Shown: piece after piece, positions 1 to 10,794 of the stretch
Position numbering within the stretch: position 1 is the stretch's first letter
Layout: every line of letters starts with the position of its first letter
DNA from: Phlebiopsis flavidoalba
Taxonomy: Eukaryota; Basidiomycota; Agaricomycetes; Polyporales; Phanerochaetaceae
DNA: 19,745 bases
Assembly (NCBI GenBank): GCA_035772785.1
Contig: JAOCPU010000117.1
Coordinates: 1-19,745 of the forward strand
Reading direction: 5' to 3'
Notes under the pieces: generated by a model
What the model saw: the letters and a program-made list of their open reading frames with translations, nothing else
Database searches by the model: none
What the model was told of the DNA's origin: nothing
Translations under genes and position numbers: made by a program

Positions 1-1
1 C

Positions 2-3000
2 AAGGGCAATCTCTTGGCTATGCGCAGGAAAACAAGCGGCCGCCACTCGGATTCGCTGCGTGGCTCTGCCTCGCGCACGAGGCCGCCAGACGCGCCCCGG
101 TCACAAAGCATATCTGGCACGGATAACCAGAATAGCGGCGTCCCTTTGCACCCCTTTTTCTAACCGTCAAGGGAGTCTCGTAGAGGCGTCCGCGTCGAAC
201 GCACCAGCCCCCTTCAGCACTCTCTAGAGCAAGTTTTCTTACTTCTCAGAGGCTGTCCATCCCTCCGAATCAACTGGAGCTTTACGCTCGGCGGTATAAA
301 CTTGCATCAGATGAACAGCAACAGTCAAGACAGTCTGTATGGCCCCGCGCGAGCCCTCAAGCAACAAGGATCCCTCAGGTGTGTATGCCTAGTCCTTATA
401 TGTCTGTCGCCTTTCATTTGCGGTTTATAGCCTCAAATCCTTCCATATCTGCGCGTCAACCATCTTCGGAGAGTTTTTACACCCCTTCGCTTGCTGCTCC
501 AGCCCACCCACAGTCTATTCCTGCACCAACTCAGCCTGGCCGGAACATCGTATCAGCCTCCTGTCCCCCAACTACGCGACATATAGCCAGATGCAGAGTT
601 ACGATTATTCGCTCGGGATCCCACCGAATCAAGCCCAGCTCTACGCAACTCGTTCAGATTCAGATCACTTGCGCGACTCTGTCCAGCCCACGGCGGGGGC
701 ATCCGGTAGTGGCGGGCTGCCAGGTATGACATCCTATCTATCCTGTATTTAACACAGAATATGACCATCATTTCAGCTGATGTCTTGTCTCAGAGTAGTT
801 TGTACAACCCTCGCCTGTTCAGAGCCTAACGTCAAACCAAGCCTCTCCACGAAAGCCATCGTATTCTTCTCGTCAAGCAAAAAAATCCGCCTCTGATCGA
901 GGAAACGACAGTGCCGCGCAACCGGAAAGACATCTGGCGCAAGACCGGATCGCAGAAGAAGTACTGCCTGGGTTCGTCTTCACAACGCCTGTGCGAAGCA
1001 AAGATGCTTCCTCGTCGCGCAACGAACTCCACCCTATTAATCGTTATGAGGTAGCTCCGCTTGCTCCCCCGTCCCATGAAGGAGACGCAGTGGACGGCCA
1101 GGATAATCCGCCCGGCTTATCGTATCTGTCATCTCTCACTACTTCTGCATCTGCCAAAACGTCTAGTCGCCAAAGTCAGTCTATACAAGATGAACACGCA
1201 ATGTGGAACAGGAGCCAGATGAGGAGGGAATCCCTGGTCTTGGTTCCTCGTGGCAAGCCTCACCCAGCACGAGTATCTTGCTTCCCGCTACGCGATTGAG
1301 GACACACCCGACCCCGACCGGGCCTTCACTTTCGACGCACACGGCCTTGATTCAGGAGAAGATCAGAGCGGAATGGATGTCGAGCCACCTGGGCTTGGGC
1401 AAACGGAGGAAGATGAGTACGCGGTTGAAAGAGACTTGACGGATACGTACGGTGCACAGAACGTCTCCTTCATCGGCGCCAGCCCAAGGTTCAAGGGCAG
1501 ATACTGGTGCGGAAGGTGAATGCTCACAGGAGACTCAACACGCTACTCCACGCGCATCTCCACAGGACTCGCTGTTTGGGCCATCAGTGCATTGGGATAG
1601 CGTCTTACAAAAAGGGAACCCTTCTACCTTCCTTCAGGCTCAAACCTCGTCACAACAGGCGCACGACTCTCGAATGCCGGTCAGAACCTCTCGCAACAGG
1701 GCGCATACGAATACGCGGACTACGCACGGCGTGCCTCGCCTGTGCCTTCTGCATACCTCCCTAGCCAGGAACGCAACGCCCGGCAGCAAGCGCGCGAGAC
1801 ATGGGGGTCTCAGTACGACAAGGTATATGCGTCAGCTTACAGCCATGTTGAATGGGACCCATATGCAGCCGCATACATGGACGCGCCTGCTATTGCGGAC
1901 GATGATGATCCCGTGGCCTCCCAAGATTCCCGCGCGCGACTTTCCCGACAGCCAATCCAACTCCACTACCCCCCAAGGATCTCAGATCTATTTCACGCCT
2001 GCACAGGGAGGAAGCCCTCCCAACCCGCGATAGCCCATACATACCTCCACGCTCGCTCTCTCGCTCTCAATCCCAGCACGGACATTCCCAACCTGGCCAG
2101 CACTCAGTGCTCGCAACCCACCTTATGCGTTCTAAGACTGAAAATCCGGACACCTCCTTTCGTCCACGGATCTACCGACCGCGCGAGGCTTCCTCCGCTT
2201 CCTGGCGAGGTTGTGCATCTCCCGCATGCGGGTCTATCACATCCGCGAAAGCCGTCAAATACGATTCTTCCAGATTCCCAGGAGGAAAGGTTGGGCAAGA
2301 GGAAGAGAGTCGAATGGCCGGAGTCGTTGTTGGAATGGGTGTTGCCCCTTCAGTGAGTTCTCTATGAAACCCGTCGAGTCAATCACATTCAGTGTTGATA
2401 GGATGAAAATAGCCCCATTCGCTGAACATCCCGATACGTCGATATGTGCCGCCTGAATCGACGCCTCCGGAACCGTATCGACCATCGCAAGACTCCGTTA
2501 TACACGCCCCAGCCAACAACCTAGCCCCGCCAAAGGAAAGGGTAAAGAGAAGGAAAAAGATCCGATGAACGATCGTTCGCAAACGCCGCGCCCAGATCCC
2601 TTCGCAGTCCCAAATCCTCTCCTGTATCCGCTCCCCTCGTCTCAGTCCTCGCAGTCCTCACAAGCACCCCCGCCGGATGAAACTCACAAAGCTGCGTTCT
2701 TCCGATCCGAAACCCCACCCATTGCCACCATTCACCGCTCGCATGGTCTAAAGGACTTTCTCACTGCGCCTGTCTCGCGCTGTGCATGGATTCTCCCCAG
2801 TCCGTGGCACTCCTGGCTCACGCTTCCGCTGGGACGTAACTGGCGCCAGCGTGCTCGCCCCTATCCCAACCCACGTTCACCCAGCATCATCCTCCGTGGG
2901 ATCTGCACGTACAGAGACCGCCACACGAGACGCTCCGCGACTGGTGGCCATAGACCATCCTAACCTACCGTGCTCACCGAGCACACAGTCCTCGCTGCAG

Positions 3001-3502
3001 GACGCGCCGGCGCGCGATCACGTGGACACATCACGACGCGTTGCGCGCACTATGGGCATTCCTCCTTCAAAGTACGCGAGGCGCGCCGCGTTGGGCTCGT
3101 CGGACTTGCGTTTGTACGTGCTGCGCCACCGGTAATGGACGTTTCTGGCCGTGTGTGTCAAACCACGAGATGTGACTGGGGATCCCCTCGCCGAGGTGGA
3201 TTATATCAAGGTGTATCTGGATGCCAGGTATGATGCTGTGAGGTAGGGCCCGCCCCCAAACCATTTGCATGTGAGGGAGCTGCTACATCTTTGGCGGTTC
3301 AAGTTCCAGCTACCGCCGGAGGTCGTCGAGGTGAGGAGGAGAGGGAGAGAGTAAAGGCCGAGGCGGCCCGAGACGAATTGCGGCGAGCCGCAACGACCTT
3401 CGCATCCGAGTGCCCAGACGTCCTGAAGGAGACGTCGATATGGACGTCAATGACGACCACGGGAGCGCAGGTTGCAGCCATGAAGGAAAAGGACGAGTCT
3501 GA
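2..3502 (+). CDS. Unrecognised Ser/Pro/Gln-rich protein, 5' truncated by the window, frame broken
   Basis: I do not recognise this gene. Coding pieces in changing frames run through the region and are rich in Ser, Pro, Gln and Asp, so most of the protein looks disordered. Readable pieces include NQLELYARRYKLASDEQQQ (about 270-330), IPPNQAQLYATRSDSD (about 630-680), an acidic stretch around 1290-1450, and SQYDKVYASAYSHVEWDPY near 1810-1865. The C-terminus is different: IKVYLDARYDAV joins across an intron to RELLHLWRFKFQLPPEVVE, then a charged helix (ERERVKAEAARDELRR) and an acidic end (DVDMDVNDD), with a stop at 3500-3502. Likely introns are 379-430, 724-776, 2353-2401 and 3243-3275, all GT...AG. 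At least five frame changes lie between them. The composition would fit a regulatory or scaffold protein, but no DNA-binding domain is visible. The 5' end is outside the window. It converges on HOP1. Confidence 0.6.
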
Positions 3503-4015
3503 ACATGACGACATTGCGAGTTTCGTATTTTTCGCGGTGCGAAACTTGTTTTGTTGGATGAACGTAATCAAGCCGTACTCACTTGCTAACGCCCGTTCAC
3601 ATCTGGATATATTTAACATCACATCCTGTAATTTAACGTGAATTGATTCGATCGGAAAAAGCATTTTTGTAATATGTGTAGTAACAATATTAAAAGCTAG
3701 AGTCTTTGCCTGTGATTTCTCACGACGCGAAGTCATGGGTAATGAAGAGGTTCATTTGTCGGGAGATTATTTCGGTCATCGGGCAGTCCCTAGATATACC
3801 AGGGAAGAGCATATTGATCCATTACATTCAGCGAGCAAAGGCATAGACAAAAGCGGAAGCTTTCCGAAATAACACAGAAGACACAGCAAAAGCGAGAGAA
3901 TAGAGCATAGAGCAGCAGCCAACCACAGCGATATAGCGAATACACCAGGGATCCGAAGGGCGCAGCGTCAGAGTTCAACAAAGGCAAGTGACAAGTGCAA
4001 AGAAAACAAACCAGC
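3503..4015. other. Convergent intergenic region between the left-hand gene and HOP1
   Basis: About 510 bases between the likely stop of the plus-strand gene and the HOP1 stop on the minus strand. It should hold both 3' untranslated ends. It is AT-richer than its flanks, and I saw no conserved protein, RNA gene or repeat. An alternative plus-strand frame stays open to about 3641, so the upstream stop could lie there if the last frame choice is wrong. Confidence 0.45.
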
Positions 4016-7000
4016 TCAGTCCCCCAGGTCCACAGGGGGTCCAACGGAAATCTTGACTTTCTTTGCTTTTCGTCCGTGGTCCTTGTCTTCTTTCGTCCGA
4101 CTTTGGGAGACCCGGTAGCATCCTTGAACGCTTTAAATCCGTAGGGTCCTCGGGCTGAGTTTCCATCATAAGCTGGGTTTCGTCCTGGGTCCCCTGCGAG
4201 ATGCCTTGAGAAGCGGTCGGTATGAGGTCCTGGCTATCCGTATCGACAGGTGGGGGTGGGCACTCTAGCTTGGGATGATGTCGGGCGAGATTCTGTTCAA
4301 AAAAAGGACGTAAAAAAGTCAGTATCAAACAAATGTATAGCGCCTCCCCTCAGCGTACATGACACGGTCTGTCGCCTTGTGTGCGATTCTTCTTCTTTCT
4401 TGGGTTGCTATGAAAAATAAAGTCAATACTCCTCACGGAACTCCTGAGCGTATAGGCGTCAATCAATGTAACAAAAACCAATTCTTCAAGCCCAAGCAGG
4501 TCGCTTTCTCCACCTCCGTCATATCGGGGTTAAAGTAGTCCTGTAGGTATGTCTCTTCTTTTCAGTATTTGACGGTCAAAGAAACATACTTCTGTTTCTG
4601 TGTGGTTCGGCGCCCGAGCAGGTTGCTTCCGGGTCGCTTTACTCTTGGCCGATTTCGATTTCTTGCTCGAGCCTTACTCGATTCCTCGACGAGTGGTTCA
4701 GCCCCTTCGAGTATAATAAATCCTGTGTAAAAGTGAAATAACATTTGGGTGAGAAAATTCGCTGACGTGGTGGTGTGTCATAGAAGTTACTTCGTTTTCG
4801 AGACGCTTGAAGTGAGCGAACCACGCGACAATCGGCTCAACACAGACCCCTACAATCACTGTGAGTGAGCGAGCGGCTGGAGTTCATGCGAAGGGCATTA
4901 CCTAGTAAATCCTTTGAGAAACGACCCGAGAGCCCTTCGCTGGATTCTTCTTTTCACAAATCTTTGATAGCACGGTCTAGGCCGTAAATAGCGATTAGAG
5001 TTGTAAGAGCAAAGGATATTAGCGGTTAAATTTCACTTGTACCTGAAAAGTCGCAGAGGTCTCTGAATTAATAGGTCAGTCAATTGTTGAACGGGGCAGC
5101 GTGAAGTCCATGAAGGTTGAGTGATAATCGACGACAATTCTGGTTCTGTCTTATGGCGAACTGCGGTCAAGTTCGATACGCAAGTGCAAAAAGGCCGTCG
5201 TATAGTCTTTGCTACTAACGCGGGCATTCGACTGATGGTTTTACCCATAGCCACCGTTATATCGAAACTACAAGGTCTGTACCAAAAACGAGCTTGGTCA
5301 TCCGAGTGAGAGGAGGATCTCAGTAATGAAAGTTCGAGCTAACACGAACCGACGTGTGATAAAAGCACCCGACTGGTGCAAAAAAAAAAAAGCCGGCGGC
5401 ACAGAAATTACGCAGTCACAAAATTCTTTGCAAATCTTAGGCGACGGCAAAGTCCGGTAAATTCCAAGGTACTGATAAGGTATGGTGGCTGTGTTGTCCG
5501 TTTGTGTAGCTCAAGCTGTCAACGCGCGGCGTTCCACCAATTCGACGCGAATCATCGATTTCGGAACCCATTGTAGCGGACGTCTGGCTGAGAGTCATGT
5601 ATGCAGAACCTGAGCTGAAGATCATGTATGGCAGTGAAAAAGCGTATGGAGTCCTCCAGTCAGGAGACAGCTGAGGTTGGGGGGCCTGGGTATTTTGTAC
5701 TCTACGAGGGATATTCACCGTGAAGTCCAGTAGATACGTGTGTCCAGAAACAGTAGTTCCCACTGTGGGACGACCAGTGCATGCAATCCGTATACATCAT
5801 CTGCCGGGACCCTTGTGAGCCATGAGTGTGCATCTTGTTTAGCTCTTGCGTGGCGAAAACATGCTCGTTTTCTGACGGAAGCTTATATTGGGGACGGACA
5901 AACCTTGTAAAGTCGGGACGGTGAGAGCGATTGCGACGCGGAAATATTTCGAAAGCCCTTCGGTTTAGGGCGTTACGGCTCGGGAGGAAACGACAGCGGC
6001 GAACTTGAACTGGATGGTGGTCCTGCAGGTGAGCTACCACGCTGAGTAGACTCCAGACACTGCGTTTGAGTAAGCTCTCCGGAGTTTGTATTAGGCAAAT
6101 CCTGAGGAATCAGTCAATTCTTCCTCATGAAAACGCTCTCTGTAACTGACCAGTTGCCCAACATGTCTGGGGACCTTCTCTTGCATTCCCTGGAAGAGAG
6201 TTGCGTCAGTCGGCGTGGCATGAACTTCGTCAGCTTTCGCTTCTTGTAGGGGAACAATGTTGCCGTCGTCGTCTATCATACCCATCGGGGCAACAAACTC
6301 CAGACCAGCGGAGCTCATGCGCCAGACACCCAAGACCTGGCTTTCGCCTTTGGCGTACCTCAGTCCTGTTTCTATGTTTATGTAAAAGGTGTTTACCGTT
6401 ATCATCCTCTCCCTCTGCGTCGACGTCACCAAGCCCTTCTTCAGCATCCCAAGCAATACGTCTGTTCATCGCGTCCTGAACCTGTAGCTCGTTCTGATGC
6501 CTTCTAATCTCGACCTCCTCCGCGGGAGTGAGAGGTGGAGCGGTGGCTCCTTCGCCGTTTGCGGTGGTGCCCATAAATGGCGCGTTATTATCTTCTGCAG
6601 AAGGCAGATAGCCCGATACGGATGCCACGCGCACGTCCACACCGTGCCATCCTGTCTGGACTTGACCGACACTACACTTCTCAGGTGTCTCGTCCTTGTC
6701 ATGGGTCGTGAAATACCATCTGTCCTTCTTGACATCACCTGCGCGGAAATGGGGCGGCTCGTAGTCGTCTGGTGTATGGTCATGATAGAAGAGCTTGAAA
6801 GTGGCGAAACGACGTCCTTGGCAAAGATCAATGATCTAGACATCTCACGTCGGCAAGCACTCACTCGGTAGCGCATCCATTTGCGTAGTGGCCTGAATGA
6901 GGTTCTTGATCAAGTTCTGGGAAAGCGCATATAGTCAGCTGACACGCAAACAATGCGCGCAAAAAATGAAACACGTACTTTCAAGCTTCGTTTCACTTCG

Positions 7001-7940
7001 CCTAGAGTTGGCAGCTTGCCCTTTCTCGTCGCATCGGCGACAGGGTCAGCAGCCTTCTTTTTCCCAGAGATGGACATCTTCATAAGATCGTCTCCCAAAG
7101 ACATCACTGGGATAGCGACATCTGACCCAGGCATGGTGTAGTACTGGAAGGATAGTTAGCGTCGAAATGTGTATGTGCGGGAGGAATGCGTACATGGAAG
7201 TTAAAGGTGTACGCCTCAACAATGCTTCATGAGAATACGAGTCAGTCTGGTCACAACTTTCTCAAAACCGGACGACGTACTTATTCGGATCTTCACTGTC
7301 CTGAAACAAGATCAGACGATCCGAAATATGCATACAACGAGCACGTACTAAGTAGATCGCGAATATGAAGCTACGGAGATATTGCTTCTGTAACGCGTCA
7401 AATATGCCGTTCTCCTTTATATGCACTTGTGAACATCTTTGGAGGGCGCATATATGCGCATATATAACGTACCAGGTAGTCTAATAGTTTGTCTGCCTCC
7501 TCCGTGAAACCTCTCGTGACAGTCATAATCTTAAAGCCGCTGACATTTCTGCGTCCGCCATCGCTTGAGAAAGAATCCGAGGGACCCGATGGCTGAGGGT
7601 CAGAGGCCGCGGAAGTTAAGTAACCTGATGAGGGTGCTGTGAGCACGGAAGTGACGGAGAAGTGGAAGATGAAAACGAACTCTCTGAGAAATTGTCTGCC
7701 GGGAGAAGATTTCTGAAGAGTGTGGCATCATTGGTACGGTCTGACTGTGTACGTTCTTATCTGCTGCTACGTACCTGAGGTATGTGATGCAGCCTAGACC
7801 AGCGCGTAGCAAAGTCTGAATTGATTGTAAGCTTTGCGCAGCGGTGAGTGTGTCCTGAGAGGGTTTATTGAGACATGTCAGGATTCTCTAAATAGGCGGC
7901 GTACCTGAGTCTGCTCCGGCCGGACTGCTTGAGCCTGCAT
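4016..7940 (-). CDS. HOP1: Meiotic HORMA-domain protein Hop1 (many exons, several frame breaks)
   Basis: Hop1 builds the meiotic chromosome axis and promotes inter-homologue recombination and checkpoint signalling. The start is the ATG at 7940-7938 (MQAQAVRPEQTQ). Exons, in order: 7905-7940, 7775-7854, 7473-7712, 7349-7414, 7281-7300, 7194-7224, 6979-7143, 6865-6916, 6397-6816, 6151-6365, then from 6101 down. Joined HORMA pieces include AGLGCITYL+RNLLPADNF, NVSGFKIMTVTRGF, IFDALQKQYLRSFIFAIYL, IVEAYTFNFHYYTMPGSD, NLIKNLIQATTQMDALP and RRRFATFKLFYHDHTPDDY. After a Ser/Pro linker, the later part includes TDLLIQRPLRLFR+RAIK, AHFKRLENE (4791-4858), GFIILEGAEPLVEESS (4590-4722), DYFNPDMTEVEK (from 4540), and a last exon from 4292 ending KVKISVGPPVDLGD and TGA at 4018-4016. 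The frame slips at about 7630-7680 and at several places below 5975. The expected PHD-like finger (about 5000-5500) is poorly readable. Family assignment is firm; exact exons below 6100 are not. Confidence 0.93.
6600..7854 (-). other. HOP1: HORMA domain of Hop1
   Basis: This is the closure-motif-binding fold, spread over eight exons, roughly residues 13-300. Exon phases match almost throughout: AG|A rebuilds Arg at the 7775/7712 junction, AA|C rebuilds Asn at 7281/7224, and A|GA rebuilds Arg at 6865/6816. The fungal signature PPHFRAGDVKKDRWYFTTHD follows, then GQVQTGWHGVDVRVASVSGY. Only one frame break (about 7630-7680) falls inside it, in a Ser-rich loop that is variable in the family, so the folded core is otherwise complete. 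Confidence 0.93.
7446..7459. repeat. 14-base perfect palindrome in HOP1 intron 3
   Basis: GCGCATATATGCGC is its own reverse complement, followed by a further CATATATA. It lies inside the intron 7415-7472, between the coding pieces LLDYL and ENGIFDAL. It could form a small hairpin in the pre-mRNA. No function is implied. Confidence 0.8.
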
Positions 7941-10794
7941 GGATGAGAGTGTAAGGTCAACGGCAACTCTGTGAGCGGGGCCGCGAAGACCGAAAAGCGA
8001 CGCGCTTTGTAAATTCGAGTTCCGAAGACACTCCGACGACGCGAGAGAACGCGTCCCGCTTCTACGTGTGGGCGTCTAGCCATCTCTTGGTTCCATGGCT
8101 ATCTTCGGGCTCTGGGTAGTTTATCTGCTGGTATTTTTCGAGACACGTCACTTGAGTCGCGTGGTCGTAGGTCATTAATAAAGCTGGTGGTCTTCGCTAC
8201 CAGAGGGGCTTGGTGCGAGTGGTACAACGCCATATGCCTCGACTGTAAGCGCTTAATGATGCAAGACAGGTGGATGACTGCCAGGACAACTGTCCTAACG
8301 AGTACCTCGTTACTCGCAGGCCACTCCTGGCAATGGTATTCTAGCCATCACGAGCCATCTCATACAACTCGACAGGCTCGAGCTCTGGGTGCTCAGTGTC
8401 CAGAAAGTAGTGGCGGAGTACAATTCAAGATGACCATATTCCTGCACTGTCAACCGTAACTACGGACCGTGACGTTTCTACTGTCTCCGTCAGTAGAATC
8501 TCATTCCGAAGCGTTTAGAGGTACTAATTCGTGGTGCTAGTTCACCCTCGCAGCTCTGGTTGAAGCCGACCACGTGCGGAGGCTAGTGTTTTAGGCACGA
8601 AAGGTGTACGATATTTGACAGCCGACGCGATAATGAAGAACCCATTCCATACCCCACGGGGAGATGCCCAATACAACCTCGTTCGGATAGCATTCGATGC
8701 ACGACATCGGCGCATTGTATTCAAATTAATTCCAGACACTTGGAGCGTAGGGGGCGGGTCGGAGCGTGACGCAGAGCCTCAACCTGTCTTACCTGAGGTA
8801 CGGGGAAGAGTATACCGACCTTGAGCGCTAATTTCGCTTGTTAACAAGACTGATTGCGAAGGCTGTGCTAGGAAAAATTACAACGAGTCCATAACAGAAG
8901 TGATTAAGTCATGCTGTAACAGTCCCATTGAGACATTCCTATGTCCATGCCCTGCAGCTATAGTCCCATTCAAAAGCTACTAATCAGCGTGAGGACATTA
9001 TCCTTTCAGAGGCTATACCCCCACTTACAAGTACTGCCTCTGCTTGACTTTTCCTGACATTCGAATAGCGCTCGGACCGCGCGCTTGTACGGCTTAAGCC
9101 CAAGCGTAATTCTCACACGTAAATACACAGCGGAGTATCAAATTCCATTTCCGCAATCGGTCGGGACATCTATGGCTGATGCGTCGTCCCTGGCGTGTTT
9201 CAGTAGACGTATGAAGAGCACGGATGACGGAACCTACCCTTAGGCGGTGGTGCCAGAACTCTGGGGAATGGATTGGCGGAGACGGTGTCATAATACAGTC
9301 TACACCCCTTTTCAAGACAGGTATGATGGTCGTTCCTCGGAGAATGCCCCTGAAGGGAACACCTCTGCTAGCCTTCCCGTAGTATGCAAAAAGCCATATG
9401 CAGGCACCGGGGGGGGTCACCATTGAATGGAGAAGGCACTCGTGCTGGTCATAGCAAGTCTCTTCGCGAGAGACCATCTCGTCAAAAGCCAGCTGTGTCC
9501 GTCGAATAAGAGGAGTGTATGAGGGGGTAGAGTGATCCCAGGAGGTCAAGCAGAATAAGGGGTGCTCGAATCGTCGACATTTCCCGTTTCTTGCGAGTCA
9601 CATGAGCCGAACGTTTCGCGTGTTGGCTGCAATTTATGAGGAGCTCCATTTATCCAGCGAGTGTGTGCTACGTGGCCGCGTGAGAACAAGTAAGATGCCA
9701 CCATGTTGTATCTGGCGTACCTGGCACCGTATATCGGATTCCGGTTGCTGTCCAGTCTTTGATGCCGTCTCCCCATTCAAATATACCCGCTGAAGGGTGC
9801 GTCTCCAGCAAGTCTCATCGTCGGTGCAATGTCCTCCTCTACCGTTTCTTTCAGTTTTCCTCACAGAGCCTTTCGTCAAGGAGTGGGTTCAAGGCTTCGC
9901 CACAGTCGAGCATGAAGCACTAGCGTGCAGGCAGAGTCCGTCACACCCAGAAACTGACTACGCGGCTCGGTGTGAAGAAATATCGCGAGAATGTATAACA
10001 CAACCACGACGGGCCGCTACGCACCAGGTTATTCCGGTAGTTCGAGAAAACCTTACTGTCAAAGTGCGCGGCTAGGAATAACCCCTCCGCGACGCCGCTG
10101 GATCTTTCGTCGCAATGGCACCTTCGTGGAAACGCTTCCTTCGTCCGTACGGCGTCCGTGTGCGGTGAACGAGTCCCTCCTACGACGTTGCCAGGTTTCA
10201 GCCCTCCGAGTCGTGGTCGACGAGGTAACATGCCCGGCACGGAGCGTGTTGTTCGCCGGTGTCCGGCGCCGCGCGGTATAAGGATCTTTTGCGGAGGTTC
10301 GAACGACGGGTTCGCCGGTCGATGTTTCCCGCCCGGGGTCCGGGAGTGGGCACAGCGAGCGTGCCGCCATCGCGTCCGCGGCAGAGGTGCACCAAAGTCC
10401 CCGTTTGCCCCAGGCGCGTGACGCCGTGCCCTAGTCCGCGAGGCGCCAGCGAGGGGCGCACAGCTGGCTAGGAATCAGCAGGTTCCAGCTGCGAGCATCT
10501 TGAGTCGGTGCGTGTGCGGGGATGTGTGAGTAGCTTGCGTTGGTGCGCGCGGATGGATGTGCCCGCCCGTCCGTCTCGTCCGTCCGGCGCCGTCGAGGAC
10601 CTCGTGTCGAGTCGTTCGACAACCCGTCGGGTACGGAATGCACTCCCGAGGAATTACAGAGGGGCTTGAACATAAAAGCGCTTTCGCTAATTAGTCCAAG
10701 TCGGTGGCGTGTGGCGTGAGTGTAGGCCCGCCTACACGATATTTCTTTTCCCGCCAATCCTCCGTTCTCGTCTTTCTTTCCGTACTAGCTTGCG
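7941..10794. other. 2.85 kb divergent spacer between HOP1 and NAR1, no supported gene
   Basis: Both flanking genes are transcribed away from this spacer, so it must hold both promoters. It is far longer than the other gaps in the window. I read all frames and found no conserved motif, no exon chain with matching splice phases and no RNA gene. The longest open frame is 9094-9549 on the minus strand (151 codons), and its translation is not family-like. Composition changes inside: about 8100-9900 is near 50% GC, while about 10080-10640 is clearly GC-rich, as an upstream region of NAR1 might be. A G8 run sits near 9409-9416. A lineage-specific gene, an old transposon copy or a non-coding transcript cannot be excluded. 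Confidence 0.6.
8476..8498. repeat. Perfect 8-bp inverted repeat with 7-base loop
   Basis: TTCTACTG and CAGTAGAA are separated by seven bases. This is the cleanest short hairpin noticed in the HOP1-NAR1 spacer. No T run follows, and nothing ties it to a gene end; such a repeat can occur by chance in 2.8 kb. Confidence 0.5.

Noticed and set aside
9094..9549. 151-codon minus-strand open frame in the HOP1-NAR1 spacer
   Set aside because: No recognisable motif, no splice context and unremarkable codon use; an open frame of this length can arise by chance at about 50% GC.
10059..10470. Several overlapping open frames in GC-rich DNA before NAR1
   Set aside because: Open frames on both strands at once are expected when GC is high; none shows motifs, so the stretch is treated as the NAR1 upstream region.
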